Source of the DNA: an uncultured Eubacteriales bacterium
Lineage (GTDB): Bacteria; Bacillota; Clostridia; Christensenellales; Aristaeellaceae
Length of the DNA: 64,000 nucleotides
Reading direction: 5' to 3'
Assembly: GCA_900542445.1 (NCBI GenBank)
Contig: UQNN01000001.1
Span: 310,001 to 374,000 of the forward strand
How positions within the stretch are numbered: position 1 is the stretch's first letter; every line of letters begins with the position of its first letter. Below, one piece after another: positions 26,762 through 33,848 of the stretch. The notes below the pieces were generated by a model, which worked only from the letters and a program-made list of their open reading frames with translations, ran no database searches and had not been told where the DNA came from. The translations under genes and the position numbers were made by a program.

Positions 26762-27346
26762 TTAAAACACGCCTTTGCGCAGAATTTCGGCCAGCGCGCG
26801 CACATCCTGTTCATACACGGGCGCAAGCGAACGGTTGTAAATCAGACTGGCGGGATGATACAGCGCGAAAAGCGGCCTGCCCGTTTCGCCCGCCGCCATC
26901 AGTTTTCCGTGCGCCTCCCCGATGGTCAATCTGCTGTCCGTGACGGCCTGCAGGGGCACGTTGCCCAGCGTGGCGATGACACCCGGATTCACGCGCGCAA
27001 TCTCCGCCATCAGCCACGGGCGAAAGAACGCAATTTCCTCCTTTGTCGGCGGCCGGTTGCTCAGGCGTCCGGTCGAGCCTGTCTTCGTCGGGCGGATTTT
27101 GACGACGTTTGAAATATAAATTTCCTCACGCGCCAGCCCGGCCAGTTCCAGAAAATGATCCAGATTCTTCCCTGCCTTGCCGACAAACGGCCGTCCCTGC
27201 AAGCTCTCCTGCTCGCCCGGCGCTTCGCCGATGAGCATCAGTTTCGGATTCTGCGGCCCTTCACCAAAGACCAGCGCATTCTCCCGTCCAGGCATCACGC
27301 CCGCAATCAGGGCTTTAAGTGCCTCCCGCTCCTTCTGTTCTTCCAT
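26762..27346 (-). CDS. Uracil-DNA glycosylase family 4-like protein lacking cluster cysteines
   Basis: A 194-residue UDG-fold protein. It has GEAPGEQESLQGRPFVGKAG (motif 1, about residues 40-59) and YHPASL (motif 2, about 164). Family-4 enzymes bind a 4Fe-4S cluster through C-x2-C, a Cys in K-C-R-P and one more Cys. This protein contains no cysteine at all: the K-C-R-P position reads KIRPT and the N-terminal pair is missing. The 27346-27930 paralogue has all four. Its ATG overlaps the paralogue stop (TGATG), so the two are coupled. It may be a cluster-free glycosylase or a non-catalytic partner. Confidence 0.82.
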   Translation of the reverse strand: MEEQKEREALKALIAGVMPGRENALVFGEGPQNPKLMLIGEAPGEQESLQGRPFVGKAGKNLDHFLELAGLAREEIYISNVVKIRPTKTGSTGRLSNRPPTKEEIAFFRPWLMAEIARVNPGVIATLGNVPLQAVTDSRLTIGEAHGKLMAAGETGRPLFALYHPASLIYNRSLAPVYEQDVRALAEILRKGVF

Positions 27347-27930
27347 CAGCCCGCCTCCGTTTCGCCCGGATACGCGTTCAGTTCGATCAATTTATTGCGG
27401 ATAGCCTGAAAATCCACCCACGCGGGGCGCTTTTTATCCGCGTCACGCAACAGCGCCGCCGGATGATACGTCGGCATAAACCACACGCCTTTTTTGAGCT
27501 GCCAGACGCCGCGGTCGCGCGTAATGCGCATGTCGTCGCCCAGCAGCGCCCGCGTCGGGGTCGAACCGAGGCAGACAATCACTTTGGGCCGCACCAGCGC
27601 GACCTGCTGGCGCAGATAATCCATGCAGGCGGCGCGCTCATCCGGTTCGGGCACGCGGTTCTGCGGTGGCCTGCACTTGACGATGTTGCAGATATACACC
27701 TGCTCCCGCTTCAAACCGATGGCCGCGAGCATCTTATCCAGCAACTGCCCGGCCGCGCCGACGAACGGACGGCCGGACAGATCCTCCTGCTGCCCCGGCC
27801 CCTCGCCGATAAACATCAGCGGCGCATGCAGGTCACCCTCGCCGAGCACCACGTTCGTCCTCGTCTGACAAAGCCTGCATTTTTCGCAGGCAAAAACCGC
27901 TTCCGTGAGCGTTGGCCACGATGTGTTCAT
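27346..27930 (-). CDS. Family 4 uracil-DNA glycosylase (4Fe-4S)
   Basis: A 194-residue glycosylase that removes uracil from DNA as the first step of base excision repair. Cluster ligands are visible at C15, C18, C86 (in VKCRPPQNR) and C102. The active-site motifs are GEGPGQQED (about 42-50) and YHPAALLR near 155. GGGAGG lies eight bases before the ATG. It is the first of two overlapping UDG-fold genes. Confidence 0.92.
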   Translation of the reverse strand: MNTSWPTLTEAVFACEKCRLCQTRTNVVLGEGDLHAPLMFIGEGPGQQEDLSGRPFVGAAGQLLDKMLAAIGLKREQVYICNIVKCRPPQNRVPEPDERAACMDYLRQQVALVRPKVIVCLGSTPTRALLGDDMRITRDRGVWQLKKGVWFMPTYHPAALLRDADKKRPAWVDFQAIRNKLIELNAYPGETEAG

Positions 27931-27980
27931 GCCGTCCGCCTCCCGTTTTCTCTTAGTATGCCATTCTGATGGGTTTTATA

Positions 27981-28000
27981 AAAAGCGGCCTGAGGCCGCT
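27981..28000 (-). terminator. Terminator after the small membrane protein gene
   Basis: Minus-strand stem GCGGCC - TCA - GGCCGC followed by TTTTTATAAAA. It separates the 28095-28298 gene from the UDG pair. Confidence 0.75.
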
Positions 28001-28094
28001 CTCACTTTCGCCACAGTCTGTAAAGCTTCAAAGTCTTATGCACGTGGACAAACTTTATTCAATTTCCAATGCGTCAAAAACGGCCTGATACCGC

Positions 28095-28298
28095 TCATTT
28101 TCCGACAATCACCGCGTCCGTGATGTTATCCGAGACATCGGCAAAGGTCATCGCCAAATCCTGCCGCAGCCACGAAAAGAGACTTCCCATCATTAACAGC
28201 AGCACGACAATCGCCAGCGCGGCGGCGGCCACGCCAAACACATCCATCACACCCGCCGCAACACGGAAGCCGATCTGGCTTTTCTTTTTCTTTTTCAA
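28095..28298 (-). CDS. Small single-span membrane protein
   Basis: A 67-residue protein: a basic N-terminus (KKKKKSQIGFR), one long membrane helix (ALAIVVLLLMMGSLFSW) and an extracellular or lumenal tail with SDNITDAV. It starts with TTG at 28298 after GGGGCGGA. It has its own near-consensus promoter (28333-28362) and terminator, so it is a real single-gene unit. No family recognised. Confidence 0.65.
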   Translation of the reverse strand: MKKKKKSQIGFRVAAGVMDVFGVAAAALAIVVLLLMMGSLFSWLRQDLAMTFADVSDNITDAVIVGK

Positions 28299-28332
28299 GC
28301 GTTCCGCCCCTTTTCGGCTTTCTTCTGCCCCT

Positions 28333-28362
28333 ATTGTAGCAAAAACGATCTTGCGCTGTCAA
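28333..28362 (-). promoter_or_regulatory. Sigma-A promoter for the small membrane protein
   Basis: On the minus strand a perfect TTGACA (28362-28357), 18 bases, TACAAT (28338-28333). Confidence 0.8.
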
Positions 28363-28376
28363 GGACAGGCAAAGGA

Positions 28377-28895
28377 TTACAGATAATCCATCCATGCGCC
28401 GGGTTCTTCGTCGCGCCCGGTCAACGCGCCGTGGTCGAGCAGATGTTCAAAGTTGTGCTGGCGCAGCGCCTCATAGGTCACAATCGCCACGGAATTGGAC
28501 AGATTCAGACTGCGCGCCCCCTCGATCATCGGGATGCGGATGCAGCGGTCATAGACCCGTTCCAGCAGGTTTTCCGGCAGGCCGCGCGATTCCCGTCCGA
28601 AGACGAGAAACACGTCCTTCGGATAGGCGACCTGCGCATAGCTTTTCGGCGCTTTCGTGCTGGCATAAAAGAACGGCGCATCCGGATAGGCCGCGAGCAC
28701 CTCGCCAAAGTTCTCGTGGACATGCACCCTGACCAGCGGCCAGTAATCCAGCCCCGCGCGTTTCAGATATTTATCCTCCAGGCTGTATCCCAGCGGCTTG
28801 ACCAGATGCAGTTCGCTCCCCGTCGCCGCGCACGTGCGCGCAATGTTGCCGGTATTCTGCGGGATTTCCGGCTCAACCAATACGATATGAATCAT
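28377..28895 (-). CDS. trmL: tRNA (cytidine/uridine-2'-O-)-methyltransferase TrmL
   Basis: A 172-residue SPOUT methyltransferase that 2'-O-methylates the wobble base of tRNA-Leu. It starts IHIVLVEPEIPQNTGNIART, has VFGRESRGLPE (about 108-118) and ends with the SAM knot motif RIPMIEGARSLNLSNSVAIV. The ATG at 28895 follows AGGGTGGAAACG. The open frame continues upstream, but that part overlaps the tyrS T-box region and has no SPOUT similarity. It is divergent from tyrS. Confidence 0.93.
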   Translation of the reverse strand: MIHIVLVEPEIPQNTGNIARTCAATGSELHLVKPLGYSLEDKYLKRAGLDYWPLVRVHVHENFGEVLAAYPDAPFFYASTKAPKSYAQVAYPKDVFLVFGRESRGLPENLLERVYDRCIRIPMIEGARSLNLSNSVAIVTYEALRQHNFEHLLDHGALTGRDEEPGAWMDYL

Positions 28896-28972
28896 CGTTT
28901 CCACCCTTATTTCTTTCTTCCGCCCTATTGTATCGCAATTCGCGCAAAAGCGCAAGGCGCGCAAAATAGGGC

Positions 28973-29001
28973 TTGACAAGCGATTCAATCGTCCGTATAA
29001 T
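28973..29001 (+). promoter_or_regulatory. Consensus sigma-A promoter of tyrS
   Basis: A perfect TTGACA (28973-28978), 17 bases, perfect TATAAT (28996-29001). Confidence 0.92.
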
Positions 29002-29004
29002 ACA

Positions 29005-29275
29005 CCCATACGCGACGATGGGAACAAGTACGCCTGTCCTTTTCGTTTCAGAGAGCCGTCGGTCGGTGCAAGGCGGCAGCGGGAAACAGGCCGAATACAT
29101 CCCGGAGCACGACCCCGAAAGCCCTTGGGCGAGTAGGCGGCCGCCGGTACGCCGGATACAGCGTGCAGCCCGTGTCTGCGGGCGGCTAAGGGGGCTTTCA
29201 GCAATGAAGCTCTGAACGGAAGTGGTACCGCGTGTTTCACGCCTTCCCGATTGCAATCGGGAGGGCGTTTTTTTG
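29005..29275 (+). promoter_or_regulatory. Tyrosine T-box riboswitch
   Basis: A leader of about 270 bases with a Stem I start (CAGAGAGCC near 29049), a likely specifier codon UAC in CCGAATACATC (29096-29098), the conserved T-box AGTGGTACCGCG (29221-29232) and a terminator ACGCCTTCCCGATTG / CAATCGGGAGGGCGT with a T-run (29239-29274). Uncharged tRNA-Tyr is expected to stabilise the antiterminator and allow tyrS transcription. The UAC assignment comes from position by eye. Confidence 0.9.
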
Positions 29276-29332
29276 TGGGCAGCGCCGCCCCTCCCGTTTA
29301 TCATCTGCCCGACATCGAAGGAGGAAATCCCC

Positions 29333-30565
29333 ATGGCTCAACACGTTCTCGACCTGCTCAAAGAGCGCGGCTTTATCGCGCAGATGACCTTTGAAGACGA
29401 GCTTTACGAACAGCTCAAAAACCCGACGACGTTCTACGTCGGCTTTGACCCAACCGCCGATTCCCTGCACATCGGCCACTACATCCCGATCATGGCAATG
29501 GCACACATGCAGCGCGCGGGCCATCGCCCCATTGCCCTGATGGGCGGCGGCACGGCGATGATCGGCGACCCCTCCGGCAAGACCGACATGCGCAAGATGA
29601 TGACCGTCGAAACCATCGACAATAACGTCGCGCATATCAAGCAGCAGATGAGCCGCTTCCTCGATTTTTCGGACGGCAAGGCCATCATCGCCAACAACGG
29701 CGACTGGCTGCGCAGCCTGAATTTCATCGAGTTCATGCGCGACATCGGCTCCATGTTCTCCGTCAACAAGATGCTCACCGCCGAATGCTACAAGGCGCGC
29801 ATGGCGACGGACAACGGCCTCTCCTTCCTCGAATTCACCTACATGCTCATGCAGTCCTACGACTTCCTTGAACTGTTTAAGAAATACGGCTGTCGGTTGG
29901 AGATGGGCGGCAACGACCAGTGGAGCAACATGCTCGGCGGCGCGGATCTGATTCGCCGCAAGGAGCGCGAGAGCGCGTTCGCCTGCACCTTCCAGCTGCT
30001 GCTCACCCACGACGGCCGCAAGATGGGCAAGACCGAAAAGGGCGCGCTCTGGCTCGATCCGGCCAAGACCAGCCCCTACGACTTCTACCAGTACTGGCGC
30101 AATGTAGACGATCAGGACGTGGAAAAGTGCCTCGGTCTGCTGACCTTCCTGCCGATGGACGAGGTTCGCCGCCTCGGCGCGCTCAAGGACAGCCAGATCA
30201 ACGAAGCCAAGAAGGTGCTCGCCTACGAAGTCACCAAGCTCGTCCACGGCGAAGAGGAAGCCGAAAAGGCGCAGGAGGCCGCCGCTTCCCTGTTCGGCGG
30301 CGCGGCGATGGGCGGCTCCATCCCGACGACGGAAATCGCCGCGGCCGACCTTGAAAAGGACGCGCGCGTGACCACGCTGCTCGTCACCTGCGGCCTTGCC
30401 GCGTCCAACTCCGCGGCGCGTCGTCTGGTTCAGGGCGGCGGCGTAAGCCTGGGCGAAGAGAAAGTCACCGATGTGAACGCGGTCGTGACAGCAGAGATGA
30501 TTCCCACCGACGGCCTGATGCTGCGCAGCGGCAAAAAGAAGTTCCACCGCGTCGTGCTCAAATAA
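29333..30565 (+). CDS. tyrS: Tyrosyl-tRNA synthetase
   Basis: A 410-residue class I synthetase. The HIGH motif appears as LHIGHYIP near residues 45-52 and the KMSKS loop as KMGKTEKG near 231. A C-terminal S4-like RNA-binding domain contains SNSAARRLVQGGGVSLG. GAAGGAGG lies eight bases before the ATG at 29333. It is controlled by the T-box leader just upstream, which confirms the amino acid. The YigZ-family gene follows three bases after the stop. Confidence 0.97.
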   Translation: MAQHVLDLLKERGFIAQMTFEDELYEQLKNPTTFYVGFDPTADSLHIGHYIPIMAMAHMQRAGHRPIALMGGGTAMIGDPSGKTDMRKMMTVETIDNNVAHIKQQMSRFLDFSDGKAIIANNGDWLRSLNFIEFMRDIGSMFSVNKMLTAECYKARMATDNGLSFLEFTYMLMQSYDFLELFKKYGCRLEMGGNDQWSNMLGGADLIRRKERESAFACTFQLLLTHDGRKMGKTEKGALWLDPAKTSPYDFYQYWRNVDDQDVEKCLGLLTFLPMDEVRRLGALKDSQINEAKKVLAYEVTKLVHGEEEAEKAQEAAASLFGGAAMGGSIPTTEIAAADLEKDARVTTLLVTCGLAASNSAARRLVQGGGVSLGEEKVTDVNAVVTAEMIPTDGLMLRSGKKKFHRVVLK

Positions 30566-30568
30566 GCC

Positions 30569-31207
30569 ATGCCCGCTCAGCTTTCGTATAAAACCCTGCG
30601 CGAGGAAAACAGCGCGGAGTTCATCATCAACAAATCGCGCTTCATCGGCTACGGCTGTCCCTGCGAAACGGAAGAAGAGGCGCTGGCCTTTCTCGCCCGC
30701 ATCCGCCAGAAGCACAAGGACGCGACGCACAACTGCTATGCGTATATCATCGGTCTCAACTCCGGCATCATGCGTTACAGTGACGACGGTGAGCCGGGCG
30801 GCACGGCCGGCATGCCGATCATCGAGGTCATGAAAGCGCGCGGCGTGGTCAACTGCGCCGTCGTGGTCACGCGGTATTTCGGCGGCATTCTGCTCGGCGC
30901 GGGCGGGCTCGTCCGCGCCTATGCGCAGGGCAGCAAAACCGCGCTCGACGCGGCAGGCGTGGTCGTGATGGAAAAAAGCGCGCGCCAGCTGGTCGAGGTG
31001 GATTATTCCACCTGGCAGCGGCTGGAATACTTTCTCCGCTCCGCCCCGGTCATCATCGAACACACCGAGTTCGGCGCGAGCGTCGTCTGCACGCTGATGG
31101 TCCGCGTCCGGGACGAAGAAATCCTGCTGGCGGATATCACCCGCGTCACCGACGGCAAAGCCGAAACGCTGGAAGACGGCACGCTGTTCTATCCGTGGCC
31201 GGATTGA
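30569..31207 (+). CDS. YigZ/IMPACT family protein
   Basis: A 212-residue two-domain protein. The N-terminal UPF0029/IMPACT domain has KSRFIGYGCPC, the THNCYAYIIG strand, SDDGEPGGTAG (about 71-81) and VVTRYFGGILLGAGGLVRAY. The C-terminal DUF1949 domain is ferredoxin-like (about 140-205). The eukaryotic relative IMPACT regulates translation through Gcn1; the bacterial role is unsettled. It follows tyrS by three bases and has no clear ribosome site, so it is probably read by coupling. Confidence 0.9.
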   Translation: MPAQLSYKTLREENSAEFIINKSRFIGYGCPCETEEEALAFLARIRQKHKDATHNCYAYIIGLNSGIMRYSDDGEPGGTAGMPIIEVMKARGVVNCAVVVTRYFGGILLGAGGLVRAYAQGSKTALDAAGVVVMEKSARQLVEVDYSTWQRLEYFLRSAPVIIEHTEFGASVVCTLMVRVRDEEILLADITRVTDGKAETLEDGTLFYPWPD

Positions 31208-31236
31208 GGGGCGCAAAATGTCCGGGAAATATCTGC

Positions 31237-31266
31237 TTGACGCACCGGATTACATTGTGATATGAT
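31237..31266 (+). promoter_or_regulatory. Possible promoter of a short transcript
   Basis: TTGACG, 18 bases, TATGAT. The start point would lie about 20 bases before the hairpin at 31294. If active it would make an RNA of roughly 50 bases. Confidence 0.4.
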
Positions 31267-31293
31267 AAACTTGGTTGTAGTCGTATAACTAGA

Positions 31294-31325
31294 AAAACCG
31301 CTTTCATGTGAAGGCGGTTTTTTTG
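31294..31325 (+). terminator. Terminator of the tyrS-yigZ transcript
   Basis: AAACCGC-T-TTCA - TG - TGAA-G-GCGGTTT forms a long stem followed by T-run to 31324. Confidence 0.85.
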
Positions 31326-31364
31326 TACCCATTTTAACCCGACGACAAAAGGAGGATGTATTCT

Positions 31365-31505
31365 ATGAATGCAAAAAAGAGCTGCGAAGCTTTCAGCTTG
31401 ACAGCCCCGTTATTTCATTCTGAACTTATTCCTCGTATTTCAGATATTTACCATTCACATAACCCTGTTCGCCATCATGTTCAGGCTTACCATCCACACA
31501 GCTAA
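31365..31505 (+). CDS. Short ORF with a strong ribosome site, possibly a gene remnant
   Basis: A 46-codon ORF with AAAGGAGG nine bases before its ATG. It begins MNAKKSCEAFSLTAP and then becomes His-rich without recognisable pattern. It overlaps on the opposite strand a fragment resembling an SH3-type tail. The segment AGCTTGACAG at its tenth codon matches the dispersed sequence near 23778. I read it as the start of a gene cut by a repeat rather than an intact gene. Confidence 0.2.
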   Translation: MNAKKSCEAFSLTAPLFHSELIPRISDIYHSHNPVRHHVQAYHPHS

Positions 31506-31529
31506 AACAAGCGCCCACATCTTCTTCAT
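31426..31529 (-). pseudogene. Remnant of a secreted SH3-repeat protein
   Basis: GAAGGAGAA lies before an ATG at 31529 that opens a signal-peptide-like start (MKKMWALVLAVWMVS) stopped after 24 codons at 31455. In another frame the same DNA reads GEQGYVNGKYLKYEE and ends at 31426, very like the close of an SH3 repeat. A single frame change would join a secretion signal to the tail, which suggests a shrunken and frameshifted relative of the 139-1806 gene family. Confidence 0.4.
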
Positions 31530-31640
31530 TTTTGTTTCTCCTTCATTTAAAAAACGTTTGAAATGTTACCAACGCATACCAGAAAAACCTGTCTATTCCC
31601 CTTTTTTTCTCTATGTTACTATTGTTTTTTGCCATAACCG

Positions 31641-31680
31641 AAAAAGAGATGAAAGGCAAATTGCACTTTCATCTCTCTTC
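31641..31680 (-). terminator. Terminator after the GGGtGRT gene
   Basis: Minus-strand stem GAGATGAAAG / CTTTCATCTC followed by TTTTTC. Confidence 0.85.
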
Positions 31681-31702
31681 TGTTACGACCGCAAAAAGAA
31701 TT

Positions 31703-32722
31703 TTACTTCTTCATGGCCTCTTCCACCGCGACGGCGACAGCGACGGTCATGCCGACCATCGGGTTGTTGCCAGCGCCGAGGAAGCCCATCATCTCGACGT
31801 GCGCCGGGACAGAAGAGCTGCCCGCGAACTGCGCGTCGGAGTGCATGCGGCCCATGGTATCAGTCATGCCGTAAGAGGCAGGGCCGGCGGCCATGTTATC
31901 CGGATGCAGGGTGCGGCCCGTGCCGCCGCCGGAAGCGACGGAGAAATACTTCTTGCCCGCTTCGAGGCGCTCCTTCTTATAGGTGCCCGCGACCGGATGC
32001 TGGAAGCGGGTCGGGTTGGTGGAGTTGCCGGTGATGGAGACGTCGGCGTTCTCGTGCCACATGATAGCCACGCCTTCGCGAACGTCGTCCGCGCCGTAGC
32101 AGCGCACCTTCGCACGCTCGCCGTTGGAATAGGCGGTCTCCTTGACGATGGAAAGCGCATGGTCTTCCTTCACGTCGGCGGAGAGGTAATCATACTTGGT
32201 CTGCACGTAGGTGAAGCCGTTGATGCGGCTGATGATCATCGCCGCGTCCTTGCCCAGGCCGTTGAGGATGACGCGCAGCGGCTTGGTGCGCACCTTGTTC
32301 GCGTTCAGCGCGATCTTGATCGCGCCTTCGGCGGCCGCGAAGGACTCGTGGCCCGCGAGGAAAGCGAAGCACTCGGTGTTTTCATCCAGCAGCATCGCGC
32401 CCAGATTGCCGTGGCCGAGGCCAACCTTGCGCTGGTCGGCGACGGAACCGGGGATGCAGAACGCCTGAAGACCCTCGCCGATGCGCTTGGCGGCTTCGGC
32501 GGCGGTGGTCACGCCTTCCTTCATCGCGATGGCAGCGCCCAATTCGTAGGCCCACTTCACGTTTTCAAAGCAGATGGGCTGGGTGCTCTCCACGATGGAA
32601 TACGCGTCCACGCCCTTGGCGTTGTTATAGGCCTTGACCTCGTCAAAGTCCTTGAAGCCGTACTTGTCAAGCACCGGCTGGAGCTGAGGCATACGACCTT
32701 CATAGTTTTCAAAAAGAGCCAT
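31703..32722 (-). CDS. GGGtGRT protein
   Basis: A 339-residue protein of the anaerobe-specific family named for its motif, here ASGGGTGRTLHPDN (near residue 270). Other conserved stretches are GSVADQRKVGLGHGNLGAML and FLAGHESFAAAEGAIKIALN. The molecular role is not established. The gene lies 19 bases downstream of an IscU/NifU-like scaffold gene, its usual partner, so a link to iron-sulfur or sulfur metabolism is inferred. Confidence 0.9.
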   Translation of the reverse strand: MALFENYEGRMPQLQPVLDKYGFKDFDEVKAYNNAKGVDAYSIVESTQPICFENVKWAYELGAAIAMKEGVTTAAEAAKRIGEGLQAFCIPGSVADQRKVGLGHGNLGAMLLDENTECFAFLAGHESFAAAEGAIKIALNANKVRTKPLRVILNGLGKDAAMIISRINGFTYVQTKYDYLSADVKEDHALSIVKETAYSNGERAKVRCYGADDVREGVAIMWHENADVSITGNSTNPTRFQHPVAGTYKKERLEAGKKYFSVASGGGTGRTLHPDNMAAGPASYGMTDTMGRMHSDAQFAGSSSVPAHVEMMGFLGAGNNPMVGMTVAVAVAVEEAMKK

Positions 32723-32741
32723 TGTTTCGCACGCCTCCTTC

Positions 32742-33446
32742 TTATTTATCCGTCCGCGGGTCGATCCACTTCACCGCGCCGTCCTCGGCCTTGAAGCGGC
32801 CGTAGGTGCCGATGTTCTTCTCGTAGGCTTCGTTCGGGGACATGCCCTTCTTGATGGCGTCCATCATCTTGCCCAGGGAGAGGAACTGGTAGCCGCAGAC
32901 CTGATCGTCCTTGTCCAGCGCCATCTTGAGCACATAGCCCTCGGTCATTTCGAGGTAGCGGGTGCCCTTGGCCTTGGTGCCGTACATGGTGCCGACCATG
33001 GAGCGCAAACCCTTGCCCAGATCCTCAAGACCCGCGCCGATGCGCAGACCGTCGTCGGAGAACGCGGACTGGGTGCGGCCATAGACGATCTGCAGGAACA
33101 GCTCGCGCATGGCGGTGTTGATGGCGTCGCAGACCAGGTCGGTATTCAGCGCCTCAAGGATGGTCTTGCCCGGCAGGATTTCGGAGGCCATCGCGGCGGA
33201 ATGGGTCATGCCGGAGCAGCCGATGGTTTCCACCAGCGCTTCTTCGATGACGCCGTTCTTGACGTTCAGGCTCAGCTTGCACGCACCCTGCTGCGGCGCG
33301 CACCAGCCCACACCGTGGGTATAACCAGAGATGTCCTCGATTTTCTTCGCCTGAATCCACTTTCCCTCTTCAGGGATGGGCGCGGGGCCGTGGTTAGGGC
33401 CCTTGGCGACGCAGATCATGTCTTCCACTTCTTTGGAATACTGCAT
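32742..33446 (-). CDS. Iron-sulfur cluster assembly scaffold-like protein
   Basis: A 234-residue protein related to the NifU/IscU N-terminal scaffold. Conserved Cys positions are GWCAPQQGACKL (about 49-60) and ETIGCSGMTHSAAMAS (about 73-88), with a further Cys at DLVCDAIN. The C-terminal part is specific to this subfamily. The start at 33446 follows AAGGGGG. An open frame extends upstream, but that part is intergenic. It heads a two-gene operon with the GGGtGRT gene. Confidence 0.82.
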   Translation of the reverse strand: MQYSKEVEDMICVAKGPNHGPAPIPEEGKWIQAKKIEDISGYTHGVGWCAPQQGACKLSLNVKNGVIEEALVETIGCSGMTHSAAMASEILPGKTILEALNTDLVCDAINTAMRELFLQIVYGRTQSAFSDDGLRIGAGLEDLGKGLRSMVGTMYGTKAKGTRYLEMTEGYVLKMALDKDDQVCGYQFLSLGKMMDAIKKGMSPNEAYEKNIGTYGRFKAEDGAVKWIDPRTDK

Positions 33447-33506
33447 TTTGGGTTCCCCCTTATTCTTGGTAAGTCGGTTGATTGAGCTTGTAAAAGCAAC
33501 CGATTT

Positions 33507-33515
33507 ATTATACCA
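33507..33515 (-). promoter_or_regulatory. Extended -10 promoter of the scaffold-GGGtGRT operon
   Basis: Minus strand TGGTATAAT, a perfect -10 with the TGN extension. No good -35 is visible. The leader is about 55 bases. Confidence 0.55.
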
Positions 33516-33572
33516 CATCCCCCATGCAAAAAGGAACACTTTTCGGGGAATTTTTCACAGGGAGTCAAAAAC

Positions 33573-33632
33573 AACTCCTTCCGTCACGGCTCCGCCGTGC
33601 CACCTCCCTCAAGGAGGGAGGCCCGTGTCGCT
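33573..33632. repeat. Family A intergenic palindromic repeat
   Basis: ACTCCTTCCGTCACGGC then the palindromes CACGGCTCCGCCGTG and CCTCCCTCAAGGAGGG. Related copies lie at 12929-12962, 37271-37317, 47721-47775 and 51753-51907. The rest of the 33447-33848 gap holds the two promoters and no gene that I can see. Confidence 0.65.
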
Positions 33633-33771
33633 GAGAAATAAACCCGTGCAGTTTAAATGTTTCGACATCAGGCCTTGCAGCATCAAAGCGGAAATCAATC
33701 TCCCTCCTTCTTAAATAAAATAAGGGAACCGCGTCTTTTTTGTTTGAACGGTCAATATTTCAATGCGGGTC

Positions 33772-33800
33772 TTGTTTTACGGCGGTCGGTATAGTATACT
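33772..33800 (+). promoter_or_regulatory. Promoter of glnS
   Basis: TTGTTT, 17 bases, TATACT. The ATG is 48 bases downstream. Confidence 0.65.
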
Positions 33801-33848
33801 GTTGCATTATGGATACTCATTAGATGAAGCAATTAAGGAGGGATTCCC

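Noticed and set aside
27346..27930. A sequence duplication artefact for the two UDG genes
   Set aside because: The two proteins differ throughout and one lacks all cysteines, so they are ancient paralogues and not an assembly duplication.
29005..29275. Coding frames running through the tyrS leader
   Set aside because: T-box motifs, promoter and terminator explain the region; the frames have no ribosome sites.
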